From: Halichondria panicea | Lineage: Eukaryota; Porifera; Demospongiae; Suberitida; Halichondriidae | DNA: 64,000 bases | Direction of reading: 5' to 3' | NCBI RefSeq assembly: GCF_963675165.1 | Contig: NC_087389.1 | Location: forward strand, 4,758,620 to 4,822,619 | Part shown: positions 34,455 to 47,181 of the stretch, one piece after another | Layout of the letters: each line of letters opens with the position of its first letter | Numbering within the stretch: the stretch's first letter is position 1 | Notes under the pieces: generated by a model | Seen by the model: only the letters and a program-made list of their open reading frames with translations | Databases searched by the model: none | Told to the model about the DNA's origin: nothing | Program-made: the position numbers and the translations under genes

Positions 34455-37037
34455 CTGTATTTAAAAAATAATAACTATAACTGTGAAATAGAGATAGTGA
34501 ATAACCTTCAAGTGCTCGTTGCACATGAGTATCAACTCCTCGCTCACAGGATTACCATGGAGATTAACGCCAGCTTGGAAATCATTGAAGTCCTCAAGTC
34601 CGGGAAATAGCTCGGGTAGACACTCAGTGAGAGCCACCACTCCCTCGTCATCAATGGAGTTGTTAAAGAGATCCAACAAATACAAACTCTTACACATCAA
34701 ATTAGCGGACTTGAGATGGTGGATAAGCATTATGATGTCAGCAGAGGCGAGAGAACAGTTAGAGCAGATAAGATATTCCAGTGATCGAAATACCTGAAGA
34801 AACTTTACCAGTAAGAGAGTACCAGTGAATCCACTGAAATTGGAGCGAATCAAGTCCAACCGTTTTAAACAGTAAAACCTATTTGGGTGAAGATTCAACA
34901 GCATGGACTCTGAGTGAAATGAATTAGTGAGATGGGTAGCTGATAAATCAATTTGTTTCAATCGTAACGGAATGTTTTCAACAACTGAACATAATCCAGG
35001 TAACCCAAGGTTATTATCAGAGAGGTATAAGTATTCCAATCGAGCACACTGAGAAGAAATGGAATGTAAGAGGGAGGTCAATAGCGCTCCATTGACATCA
35101 GCATCGACAGTGAGGGTGTTGGATAACCCAAGAGTATTCAGGTTATTAAGAGCACCAGACTGCACAGCTGTCTCTAATAACTGTATGCCAGACACTCCAA
35201 GAGGATTGTGAGATAAATGCAGTTGTGTGAGGCTAGTACAAGATGTGTGCATGAATGACGACATAATGTTAGTAAAGCTGTTTTTAGACAAAGAGAGATC
35301 ATCTAAAGCTCTAAAGGCAGCTGAGGCTCTCTTGAATAGATCTGAAATACCAATGTCAGACAATTTAGTCTGTTGAAGGGATAATTCTTTAACTTGCAGT
35401 TTACCATTAGCATTTGAAAGTATGTCGGTTAGTTCCTTCAACAGCTTATCATCGATTGCACAATAGTATATGCTGATAACCATATCATCACATTTTGCAG
35501 CATGACGAAGAACATAAAACTTAGCTACACAGTCGAAGGGAGTTTTGAAGCCACTGTACAATAAAGAATCTTTAGACATTATACAAACTTTTAATGCATA
35601 GTCAGGGTCCGAAGCTTCAAAGGCCGCATGACATAAAATCAAACAATCATCCAAAATATCACGCTCCATAGCCATCAGAAAGTGATTCATCAAACCATCT
35701 TCCAAACTGATCACCTTATCACTACGACTGACATTGTGTTTACTAGCAAGACCAAACATAAATCTCCACACCATGTCAAACCGGCTACTGTCAAAGTGAG
35801 CCCTAACAACCTTCAGTTTCTCCTCATTGGGTAGAGTAGCAATATGGAGGGCAGCCAAGAACTCCTGGATGGTCAGGTGAGCAAAATGAAAAGATAGGCC
35901 ATGACCAACAGATAGAAGTGATCGTGCAGACTGCAACAGACCAAAGCACTGCAATTTGTCACCAACTTCGGGTAAGCGAGAGGACAATTCGTCTTCTGAG
36001 AAAACCAGCTGATCTAATAATAAGCATTCGTAGGCAAACTCACAGATCAACCAGAACGTGTCTTGTAGATTATTCGGAATCTTGTCAAACCTGTTGAGAC
36101 CAATTGGACAATCAGGGAATTTCTTTTTGACATTGCGAAGGATAATATTAAGAACAATTTGAGTGTACAGCTCAGTTAGCGTACGAGGAAGCTCTTGGTC
36201 TGAAGTGTGCCACAAGTTACAAACAATGGCGCAATTTAGGGGCACAGAACACACACTCTGAATGACTGGGTTGTTCTCAAGCTGCTTGATAAGAGAAGAA
36301 GCTTTCTTTGGGAATTGCTCAAACTCTGATTCTATGTACTGCTTGACATTCTCTTCATTAAAACCAACTACCTCAACCAAACGGTCCACAGAAGGAAGGT
36401 CGTGAAGAGGAGCTGAAGCAGAAGGGCGTGAGGTGAGGATAATAGAAGCAAAAGGAAGAAGACGTCCAAACAAAAGATTGTATAGAAAAGACTTTTTTGA
36501 ACGATTTGCTTCACTGAGCTCGTCCCATCCATCAGCTATGATGAGCACTCCCTTTCCTCTTGTCCTCTTTAGCTGTCGAGCAACAGACTCACAGATGGTC
36601 TCATCGGGGTGATGAAGGGCCAGGAGGTCAGGAAAAGAAGAAGCTGAGCTGACTAACTGATCCCTGAGAGGAAGCAACAAAACACAGTCAAATTGTGTCA
36701 GGATATTGCCCTCTGCCCATCCTTCAGCAAGCATGGCACACAGTGTGGTTTTACCAATCCCAGCATTGCCTTCAACGATAACTTTCTTGACTGCTTTCTT
36801 TCCTTCTTCAACTTTGAAGAGGCCACCGTGAAGAATTTTAGTACGTGTAACCTTCTTATCATCAGGTGCACCATGTTGTGGCAAGCCAGCTCTAAATCCT
36901 TCTTTCTTTTCAGCCTCCACTAACTGCAAGTTTATCAGCTTGTCTCCAGAAACTGGTGGCCATTGCTCCTCCGTATTTAATTGCCTCTCTCTGTAAACTT
37001 CCTTTACACTTTCAACAAACTCTTCTTGTGTTTCCAT
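32573..37037 (-). CDS. NLR copy C: NACHT-LRR-DEATH receptor, intact, seven exons
   Basis: Exons (minus): 37037-34506, 34454-34380, 34327-34256, 34198-34033, 33979-33887, 33691-33563, 32733-32573. All introns are GT-AG; intron phases are 0,0,0,1,1,1; the sum is 3228 nt, giving 1075 aa. Exon 1 holds Walker A GNAGIGKT (about residues 90-97), Walker B LIIADGWDEL (164-174), LTSRP (201-205), FAHLTIQEFLAALH (about 410-425) and RI-type LRRs (about 560-830; LSLSKNSFTNIMSSF, LHLSHNPLGVSGIQLL). Exons 2-5 form a charged/Ser-Thr linker, and exons 6-7 a Death-like domain (about 982-1072). The start is the conserved METQEEF, with no N-terminal effector exon seen upstream. Likely a cytosolic pattern-recognition ATPase that oligomerises; ligand unknown. 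Nearly identical upstream to copy B. Confidence 0.88.
32776..33496. mobile_element. piggyBac-like element in intron 6 of NLR copy C
   Basis: TTAA sits at both sides (32772-32775 and 33497-33500). The ends are CCCTTTCCCAG and the inverse CGGGGAAAGGG. A perfect 16-bp palindrome (GCCGTCATATGACGGC) lies at 33465-33480 near the right end, a common subterminal feature. Only short open stretches remain on the minus strand (for example WYDLTENFMQILIEPC near 33080). The other NLR copies have no such insert in this intron. Confidence 0.85.
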
Positions 37038-39488
37038 GTTAACTATAAAATAGACTGTTTAAATTACAGATTCATTTGACAAATTCCCCGTTAGAGTAAA
37101 CAACCCATTATCGAACACGTGCTATTTTCGAACGCGTGTTCTCGAGGACAGCGGCTCAGAGCACTAAGCTGATAGTACCTAGGTATAGACAAGGTAAAGC
37201 TCTATTCAAGTCCAAACTCACAGCCAACAAAAAGCTTCTTCGGCGGAGTGACAGGGCCAAATACTCAACTATTGGAACAGATTTAGTTCGAACATAGCCA
37301 CGATTCTTCGAACTCTCTCTCTCGTATCAACAGAAGGCTCTAAGCAGCTAGCTACAATGCATGACCGTAATCTATAACTAGTAAACTATGTACAGCTCTG
37401 GTTTCAAGGTCTGACTGCAAGCCGTTAGACAATGGTGTCCTCTTGAAATAGTGCAGTATTGCCATCAAAATCCGAACGATTATTGCCTTTTTCTTTATAA
37501 TCTCCAGTGGAGCCATGACGTAAGAATGCAACTTTAGGAAAAAAATGGAGATTATGGTATTAATCGTTTGGATTTTGATGGCAATACTGGACTTTTTCAA
37601 GAGGCCACCATTATCTAACGGTTTGCAGTCAGACCTGAATCAATTTGTAGTTTCTCAGGCTCTCGCGCTTGGAAAATGGTCAGCTTTCCAATATCACAGA
37701 CCTCAAAGTAGAGGCACTATAAAAGGATGGTTGATAAGTTTAAATTATGCACTTCCGCTTTTTGAGGAAGTTGGGGTATGTTTTCAGATAGTCATTATCA
37801 TTAATATTTATCGTTTGCCTCGATTGCTTGCTATTGTAGGAATAATAGCCTGAGAAAGTACAAATTGACTTTTTGTATGGCCTTAGCCTCTTAGACTAGT
37901 TTCTCTCACTTGGAATGCCATTGCATCAGAAGAGTGTGTAGCAAAACTTGTTCACCGAGTGTTGCTACTCTACTTAGTAGTTAGCTCTGCACTAGAACGC
38001 TAGCTATTGGTAGCTGCAAGAGTGAGAAGAGAGCTCCAAGGCTCTGCTGATGCAGCCATTAATTTTTAGACTTGAACTTTTGGCATCGATCGTTTTTAAC
38101 ACAATCATGTCGATTTTATTTCCTACTCCTTGAGTTTCGCTGTGATTCTGGATTCTGCTGCATACAGCAAATTAATTAATGTGTCATCATGAAATAGTGT
38201 ATACTAATAGCTATAGTAGCTTTATGTTATGTAACTTTGACACCCCCACCGAGGCATCAGCACTCACGGTTTGAGTGAATGTTGTGTGTAGCCAGGTTGA
38301 TTATACCATTATACAGAGCCGGCGGAACCGCTCCGGTTGGTCAGACCAAAACTAAACCACTTTTCCCACGTTCGCTCATTTATTTGGTAAGGATCGTTAA
38401 CATTAAAAATGAAAAATCATTCGGTTTGGTAATAATCGTTACTGACAAAGGTGCTGGTAATATATACTATAATAGCAGTACATGTACTGCTTAATTATCT
38501 ATTGTCAGATCTAACTGCAAGCCAGAAGAAAACGTCTCTCTACAAATTGCAATTGAGTTCCCTTCAGTGTCCTCACATAATATACATTTGTGATATCTCA
38601 ATTAAAATGTCAATTTTCAAATATTACTCAAAATGAACCAGAATGAACCAGAATGCGCCAGCGAGCACCATTCAAAAACTTTTTTTCCGGGGGGAGAATC
38701 CCCGAACCCCCCTTTATGGGTCCGGCCTGACCACTTCATATTTGCTTCCTCTGGCTCTGCCATAGATAGAGTATAGAGAGGGATTGGAAACGAAAGTGAT
38801 TCACGTGATGTTTTGCAATCAGGTCTACAAGTCTGTGATTACTGAATCACATGTCCCCTGATGGTACTACCGTAGGTACAGTGGAACCTCTTATAACAGA
38901 CTCTCTAAATAGCGGAACCCTCTGTTATAGCGGACAGCATGTCTTGTATCAACTGGTTTTACTATCTAATAGTGTACTTGAAACCCAGAATAGCGGACAC
39001 CTCTAAACTCCGGACAACGGACAACAGCCTTGTATACAATCCCTACTCTATCTATGCTTATACCTGCGAGACCGATAAGACTAGCAAGATATTAAATATT
39101 CAGAGATACAATATTAAACCTAGCAGAGAGTAGACAATTAGGACCTATAATTACACCATAGGATCTATACTAACCAATAATCTACTATATCGAAGTGGCT
39201 AAATTTGTACTATTATCACTTTATACACAGACAGACTACTTACAAGATTCACAGGTTCAGCTGAGTCCTCAATGCAAAGTCCTTGTAGCTATATAGGGCT
39301 TGTATATTCTTAGCTTGTGTAAGGGCTCAGTATTATGTAAGGGGAGCAACCTCTTAGATGTGGTCTCCTGCATGGCCCAATGCAACGTGACCAAACAGGA
39401 AACTCTTTCATGCATGCAGCTAATTAAAATTCACCATGAATCGAAGTAAGTAGGTGGTATACGTAGATAAAAAACAAACACGCTGTTA
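37038..39488. repeat. Segmental duplication, partner of about 7996-11972
   Basis: From the NLR start codon to about 39488 the sequence is nearly identical to the region upstream of copy B, minus the 1.5-kb transposon of that copy. It includes the long hairpin at 37407-37636, the MITE block at about 37880-38270, and the pogo-like end CAGTGGAACCTCTTATAAC at about 38879. No gene is supported. Confidence 0.8.
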
Positions 39489-39640
39489 CATGCAGTTTCA
39501 GTTTTCAATACAAACTCCTTAAAAATAAGAACAAACTCTAACAACAAAGGACTCGATACATCAATAAAAAAAAGTACTAGATCTACAACTATAATATTAC
39601 GATCTGTAGTCTATATTATGTGAATGAACAAAGTCACATT

Positions 39641-42600
39641 CTAGATATAGTCAGTGCAGTATTTTCCCCTAACAACTGATGACAAGTCCCCATAATCAAT
39701 GTCATGGAGAGCGTCGGCAATAATGCTCCAAGTTATTCCTAGACTCTTGTAGTTCTTGGCAATGAACTGGAACAGGGCAATCTTCTGACCTTCAGTATCT
39801 GCATGTGTATTGATTAAATAATGTGAACTCTATAAAGACTAAGACTTCAATATTACGCACAAACCCATTAAATAATAGTTAGACACTGTTTTGGAGGTTT
39901 CTATGGGATTTAGAATCCAAAGAGGTACTGATTTTAGTATCCCAAGCGTATAGCGAGGGTGCTATACAAGTGGCTGAGAGCTTCTAATTAAATTAATTAA
40001 TCACATGGACACCTCTAAAACAGTGTCTAACTCGTTTAGATCCTAGTGTGCATGTGCATGTGCAAACCTATATAATGCCTCAGAATTGACTACAGTACAA
40101 CAAGCTTACTTTGCTTGACAACAGAATACTTTAAGTAAGGTGTAGGTCGGTATATAGTATACTTTTCTCATGTACTTCCCCAACTAGTGCCTAGTTACCA
40201 TTTCGATTGTCTTGCTGGATGACCTCCAGTCGGTGTTGGGGAATTATCCTCAAACTGACCCCAAACTGTATTGGTTTTGTGAGTGTTTTGAGCTCCTTGT
40301 CCAGAACATTGAGAGTCAACTCTGGAGGGACTGAATGGGAAAGAGGGGATAGATTATAGTACTACAGCATTGGCAATGTTACTAAGAAAGTGCAATACGC
40401 TTATAGTACACAACTTTGCAATGCGCTTAATTCAGAGTAAACATTATACAGGTGCTCTACCTAAACCGGTTTGAGTTGTTCGTGGAGATGAAGGTTGGAG
40501 GGGTGGCGTAACTTTCTCATCACTATTAGAGTCAGAAACTGATACAACAAAGTCTGCATGTGTGTGTTTGTCATGTGCATGAGGGTCGATCCGTGCAAGA
40601 CAGGTGTGAGGGATTCTGATAGCTAGCTCCATTACAATAACTTGATAGTAGCTCCAGTATAATGATTGGTAGTAGTTAACTCACCTGTTTCCTCTTGTTC
40701 CATTATTTGAGTAGACCGTACAGTAGGTGATTCTGTAATTTGTAGGGACTCCTGGTAACAAACAGTACCAAGAGTGTCCAGTGCATCGTCTGTTCGGTCG
40801 AGCTACAAGATCAGATAATCAAAAATGCTCACACAAAATGTGCTGCACTCACGTCAAATAGTTTAGCCACCTCAATCATCTTTGACAGTAGCGTAACCCA
40901 AATTTTGTAGAAAACGTGAGCCATCTATATAGAAAACGATAGTATATCTACCCCATGCATAATGAGAGACTTACCTCATCGTTTTGCGGAGGTAGACACG
41001 TTCTCTCCCACTCATTCAGAATTGCGATTTTACGGGATTCCTCGAAGGCCTGCAATAATTCTAAGTAATAAAGATGTATGCATGGTGAGATAACAATACC
41101 TCCAAGTGTTTGTTGCACATGTGTATCAACTCTTCGCTCACAGGATTACCATAGACATCAACACCAGCCTGGTAAACGATGCCAATAACCTTCAGTCTAG
41201 GAAACAGCTCTGGTAAACACTCAGTGAGAGCTATCACTCCCTCATTATCAATGGAGTTGTTGCTGAGATACAACCAATTTAAACTCTTACATATTACATT
41301 GGCAGACTTGAGATGGTGGATAAGCATTATGATGTCAGCAGAGGTGAGAGAACAGTCAGAGCAGTTAAGTTTTTCTAGTGATTGAAATGCTCGAAAAATG
41401 TTTGCCAGTAAAAGAGTTCCAGCAGCTCCACTGAAATTAGAGCCAATCAAGTTCATCTTTGTTAAACTATTTGGTGGATTGATATTCAGCATCTCACAAT
41501 TGACTGTATTGAGACTCCGAGTGAAGTAAAGTGGTGAAATTGGTAATTCTTAATCCAATCTCATTCAATCGTAACGGAATGTTCTCCTTAATCGAAAATA
41601 ATCCAGGTAAACCTAAATTGTTATCATACAGAAATAAGGTTAACACACGACAACAGTGAGAGGCAATGGACTGTAAGAGGGTTGTTAGTAGAGCTCCATT
41701 GACATCAGCGTCTTCAGTGAGGGTGTTAGAGAGCCCCAAGAGCTCCAGGTTGATAAAAGCACCAGACTGTACAGCTGTCTCTAATAACTGTATGCCAGAC
41801 ACTCCAAGAGGGTTGTGAGACAAATGCAGTTGCGTGAGGCTAGTGCAAGATGTGTGGATGAATGAAGACATGACGTCAGTGAAGTTGTTTTGATATAACG
41901 AGAGGTGATCTAAATCTGTAAAGGCAGCTGAGGCTATCTTGAATAAATCAGCAACACTTTTATCAGACAACTTGGTCTGCTGGAGGGATAAGTATCGCAC
42001 TTGCAGTTTACCGTTTGCATTGGAAAGTATGTCAGTTAATTCCTTCAACAACCTATCATTGATACCACAATTACCTATTCTGATGACAATGTTATTACAT
42101 CTTTCAACATAACGAAGAATATAGAAACGAGCCATACAATCAAATGGAGAATAGTAATCACTGTTTAATAGATCTTTTCCAAACATAATGCTAACTCTTA
42201 CTGCAAAGCTAGGGTCTAACGTTTCAAAAGACATACGGCACAAAGCAAACTTGTTAAACTTTTTAGCCACTAGAAATTGATCCATCAAAACATCTTCCAA
42301 ACTGATCACCTTATCACTACGACTGACATTGTGTTTACTAGCAAGACCAAACATAAATCTCCACACCATGTCAAACCGGCTACTGTCAGCATGAGCCTCA
42401 ACAACCTTCAGTTTCTCTTCATTGGGTAGAGTAGCAAGATGGAGGGCAGCCAAGAACTCCTGGATGGTAAGGTGAGCAAAGTGAAAAGAAAGGCCATGAC
42501 CAACAGGTAGAAGTGATCGAGCAGACTGCAACAGACCAAAGCACAGTAACTTGTCACCAACGTTGGGTAATCGAAAGGACAATTCAGCTTCCAAAAAAAC

Positions 42601-43638
42601 GAACTGGTCTAATAGTAAGCATTGGTAGGCAAACTCACAAATCAACCAAAATGTGTCTTGTAGATCATTCGGAATCTCGTCAAAGCTATTGAGGCTAATC
42701 GGACAATCAGGGAACTTCTTTTTGACATTACGAAGGATAATATTAAGCACAATTTGAGTGTACAGCTCAGTTAGCGTACGAGAAAGCTCTTGGTCTAAGG
42801 TGTGCCACAAGTTACAAACAATGGCACAATTGAGGGGCACAGAACACACACTCAGAATGACTGGGTTGTTCTCAAGCTGCTGGATAAGAGAAGAAGCTTT
42901 CTCTGGGAATTGCTGAAACTCTGACACTATGTATTGCTTGACATTTTCTTCATTGAAGCCGACTACCTCAACCAAACGGTCCACAGAAGGAATGTTGTGA
43001 AGAGGAGCTGAAGCAGAAGGTCGTGAGGTGAGGAGAACAGAAGCTGACGGAAGAAGACGACCAAACAAAAGATTGTACAGAAAAGACGTTTTTGAACGAT
43101 TTACTTCACTGAGCTCGTCCCAGCCATCAGCTATGATCAGCACCCCTTTTCCTCTTGTCCTCTTTAGTTGCCGAGTAACAGACTCACAGATGATCTCATC
43201 GGGGTGATGAAGGGCCAGGAGGTCAGGAAGAGAAGAAGCTGAGCTGACTAACTGATCTCTTAGTGGAAGCAACAGGAGACAGTCGAATTGTGTCAGGATT
43301 TTGCCCTCTGCCCACCCTTCAGCAAGCATGGTACACAGTGTGGTTTTACCAATCCCAGTATTACCTTCAACAATGAGCTTTCTGACTGGCTTCTTGCTTT
43401 CTTCGACTCTGAACAGGCTGCCATGGAGAATTGGAAGGCGTTTTACCTTATCATCAGATGCACCATGTTGTGGTAAACCAGCTCTAAATCCTTCTTCTTT
43501 TTCAACCTCTACTAACTGCAAGTTGATCAGCTTGTGTCCCCTAACTGGTGGCCATTGTTCCTCAGTGTTTAATTGCCTCTCTCTGTAAGCTTCCTTTATA
43601 CCTTCAACAAGCTCACTCAACGCTTCTGAGGCTTCCAT
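39641..43638 (-). pseudogene. NLR copy D: NACHT-LRR-DEATH gene with one LRR frameshift
   Basis: Exons: 43638-41100, 41049-40975, 40924-40853, 40802-40685, 40553-40461, 40330-40199, 39798-39641. Splice sites and phases match copy C. Walker A is GNTGIGKT, Walker B LIIADGWDEL, then FAHLTIQEFLAALH. In the LRR part the frame ends after HSESQYSQL (41494) and resumes at MLNINPPNSL, owing to a two-base deletion relative to copy F. Exon 6 has one extra codon (LRIIPQHR where copy C has LGIPQYR). The protein ends ...RGKYCTDYI. Because everything else is intact, the deletion is either very recent, a polymorphism or an assembly error; if corrected it would be a full receptor gene. The start MEASEALSELVEGIKEAY is aligned with METQEEF of copy C. 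Confidence 0.85.
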
Positions 43639-43639
43639 G

Positions 43640-44852
43640 CCAACTGATTACTATAATTGAAGAAGGATCCAGCAACAAAAAGTTTGTTTATTTACGTCTC
43701 TGGTATGATTTCTTGTTTTCAATCTTGTCACTGAGATCAATGGTGCGATTTTATAGCTTAGTTGATTCACTTTGTTTACGAAAATAACCTGTCAGATCAA
43801 CGGTATGTTTAGCTTATGAATAACTTGTGAGACTATACTTAATTAAACTAGAAAACAGAGAACAGAAACATATCCTACGATAACTGAATTATTTATTTTG
43901 ATATGTACGGTGGCCCATAGAGTTCACATGCAAGAACAATATAATCGACATTTGCTAAGTAAAGATTTGATCTTCACTAATAGAGATTACGATTAACCTT
44001 CTAGTAGAGAATTCACCTTCGCTTTTAGAGAGTTCATTTTGCAAGTAAAAGCTCACCTTCTAGCTAGAGACATTTACCTAGGTACGTAGAGGGGGTGCGA
44101 CCTTACAATTGACCATTGCTACACACCTATAATTGGCTATTATTAGAGAACCATAGCCTATTATTAGAAACGAGCTGAGGCTCAGGGAAGGTCTGGTGAC
44201 TCTGCATTATGGGTGAGAGAGAATTATCAGAGAACCATAGCCAGTCTGACACTAGTCTGACTAGGCTACGGTTGAACCTGCAACGTATACATGCATGTGT
44301 ATACTTGTAGCTATAGGCACAGATCACACAAACTAGCATCGAGTGACATGTCTGTAAAATAACGCTAGGTCGCCAACTAGGCCTGATATTGGTTGTACCT
44401 GTTATTTATGAGCAGTTTTTGTGAAGGAAGAAGGCGCGTCACTCTCATAAAAGAACAGGCCCAGGCTCTCAAGCTTCTGCTATCAGTGGCTTGATTGACT
44501 ACACAATTGATACGCCATTGCTGGGAAGTTTCAGATGCCGGCTCGGAGCAGATCTTTTGTATGATATTTGGACCATTAAAATCTACAGTGGAACCTTGAT
44601 TATCCGGACACCTTGGTTCCAGAGGTAATTAACGGTCACACCCAGTAAATTCCAACCACGCCCAAACACAATCAATACCAGGCCTAATTTTCTTCCTTCT
44701 GTGAAAAATCCTTCTGTCCTGGGCATGGGAACGAGGCTACACACAAACAAGCAGCTGCAAGGATTACTATAGCTGCATACTACAGCTATATACTAACAAA
44801 GGTCAATCGTACTCTCCACTAGCAAAGGACAATTGTACTCGATCTTAATTGT
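43640..44852. other. Intergenic: repeat fragments upstream of NLR copy D
   Basis: From 43906 (TACGGTGGCCCATAG) there is the left end of another 6-bp-TSD-family element, with subterminal units such as AGAGAATTCACCTTC and AGAGAGTTCATTTTGC. A right end was not found. At about 44590 a pogo/Tigger-like end, CAGTGGAACCTTGATTATCC, occurs. From 44493 the sequence matches 54285 onward. No gene is supported. Confidence 0.55.
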
Positions 44853-46030
44853 ATCAAAAAGGCATTCGATACTGTCCCCCATGTCAATCTTCTGAAACAT
44901 CTACAGTCACTTAATTTTAACAAATATTTACTAAACTGGGTGCATAGCTACTTACTGGAGAGGAAACAGTTTGTGGGTATTGATGGCAGTAACTCAGACA
45001 GCTTACATGTTCTCTCAGGTGTGCCCCAAGGTTCGGTTTTGGGTCCACTATTGTTCATTACGTACATAAACCAAGTCACAGATGTTATTTCTCAAGACAG
45101 TAAGCTAAATATGTTTGCTGATGACATGGCCTTATACAGAGTTATCACATCTACTAATGACTACGTGAATCTTCAAAAGGACATTTCTAAAGTCTCAAAT
45201 TTTTTGAACACTAAATTATTAGAATTTAATCTTGGCAAGTGTAAGTTTATGTCCGTTTCTAAGAAAACATCGCGCTCATTGAAGGCTCCAACTCTACTTC
45301 TAAATGGTTATGTACTGCAGCAGGTTTCTAACTACAAGTATTTAGGAATTACCATATCGGCTGACTTGAGCTGGCACACTCACATCAATACGATTTGTAA
45401 TAAAACAAGGAAGTTGATAGGTCTCCTACATCGCAGGTTCTCTGAGAATTCTTCTCCAACAACACTGTTAAAGTTGTATACATCGTTCGTGAGACCACAT
45501 CTGGAATACGCATCCTCTGTATGGAACCCATTTCACAAGTGTGAAATAAACAATTTAGAAAAAGTCCAGAGATTTGCTATGAGAGTCTGTCTGAAGAAAT
45601 GGAATTTGAAAAGTGAAGAATTACTCACCTTGACCAGGCTTCCTTCTCTGCAGCTGAGGCGCCTTGCTGCGGTGCTTTGCCACCTTTTCAAAATACTACA
45701 CAATCTAACTGACTTCCCAAACAACCCAGCAACCAAGAGAAATATGACGTACAGTAGTAGAACTGTTAACTGTTTTACTCTGGTCCCCTACCAATGTAGA
45801 ACATCCTTTTACAAATTCTCATTTTTTCCGCATGCAATCACAATATGGAATAGGCTGGTTAGCCACAAGGACTTTACTTTAGTAGACTGTACTAGTATAA
45901 GTTCATTTAAGTCTCATCTGTATTCACATCTAGTTGACATGTTGTAACTATTAAAGCGTATGTTATAGGACTCACTTCACCCTAGCTTTGTAGCTATTTG
46001 TGTATCCTTGCAATTAATTGCTAAATCTTT

Positions 46031-46069
<39 letters not shown>
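44853..46069 (+). mobile_element. 5'-truncated LINE with poly(A) tail, and its empty site at 54.6 kb
   Basis: The insert starts directly in RT motif A (KKAFDTVPHVNLL). The open frame to 45947 continues with LSGVPQGSVLGPLLFITYIN, the catalytic MFADDMALY, and a C-terminal region (LEYASSVWNPFHKCEINNLE). A 3' tail and 35 A residues (46034-46068) follow. The paralogous block near 54634 reads from the same left flank (GATCTTAATTGT) straight into the right flank (AACTCTCTGGC), which fixes the ends. The frame lacks stops across about 360 codons, so the insertion is young although truncated and dead. Confidence 0.9.
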
Positions 46070-46352
46070 GTTAACTCTCTGGCTATATATACAGATCTGT
46101 AATTATATAATTATGACTGTGTTACAACTTGCAAGTTACATATAACCTACAATTTCCAAGTAAAAACTGAAAGAGGGCTTTTACTCTTCTGTCTTTGTTT
46201 GTTTAGAAGGCTCAAGAATGGAACTCCCCAAACACTTATAATGTGGTCTAGCCCACTTAGCAGACATTCTTCAATTAATTTGTGACCACTGCACAGGAAG
46301 TAATCCACTTACATGTAGAATCATTATTTGTTTGTTTAAGGGCTGAAAGAGT

Positions 46353-46417
46353 CACTTTTGAACCTCCCCAGAAGTTGCTAACCCAGAAATAGCAACCTGT
46401 GGGGAGGTTCAAAAGTG
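46353..46417. repeat. Perfect nested hairpin, duplicated at 54935-54999
   Basis: An 18-bp perfect inverted repeat (CACTTTTGAACCTCCCCA) encloses a second short stem (GTTGCT/AGCAAC). Both paralogous spacers carry it with almost no change. Confidence 0.75.
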
Positions 46418-47181
46418 GGGACTCATTGTACTATACTCTAGTATCCATCAAAGCCTGAATATGCAACTAATATTCATAAATGTAAATGAGCTTGAGCTTA
46501 AGAAAACATTTACATACATGTATTCTTTGATGTGGACGCTACAGTACGAGTAACAGTTGCATGTGTGTGTAGCATCCAACTAAACCTCCCAGCAAAAAAG
46601 CCCCATTAAACCTCCTCAGAGATTGCTATCTGGCTTCTGTTTACCTCTTTAATTGACACTCATGCAGCTACGCCTTGATGAATTAGAGGTCAACCTCAGC
46701 CACTACACCTAACTCTCAATGCAACAACACCTAGATCTACACCAAAAATTTGAGTTAAACAAGAAATTTAATATACACGTGCACAAGTGTACACATTTGT
46801 ATGTTTAAAATTGCTCCAAAAATCAAGTCATACACATTTCTATACTCCTGACATCAAAGTGTATACTCTGAAATTACGAAGTAAAGTGTGCAAATGTGTT
46901 CTTTTTTCTTCCTCTACTTTATATAATTATTACCCTCAGCGTTGATCTCGCCCACTCATCTCCCCCATGCATGCATGCACTCTCTCCTAATTTGAGAAAA
47001 TTATTTGTGGAACCACAGCTTTAAATAAGTTCATTAGCTATTCCATGTGACTATGAACAACCATACATGTATATTAATTATATCAAGTACAGTCAAATTG
47101 TGGTAATATAGGTCATGTGTGTGTCCTTACAAGAAAAGCTCAGTCAACAAATGAACAACTATTATACATAAATGTCACGTG

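Larger units (their letters stand above)
44493..47060. repeat. Segmental duplication, partner of 54285-55740
   Basis: Apart from the LINE insertion, 44493-44852 and 46070-47060 align with 54285-55740 with high identity and small indels. The block sits just downstream of an upstream NLR start and just upstream of the next Death exon, so it is the spacer of the NLR tandem unit. Confidence 0.8.
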
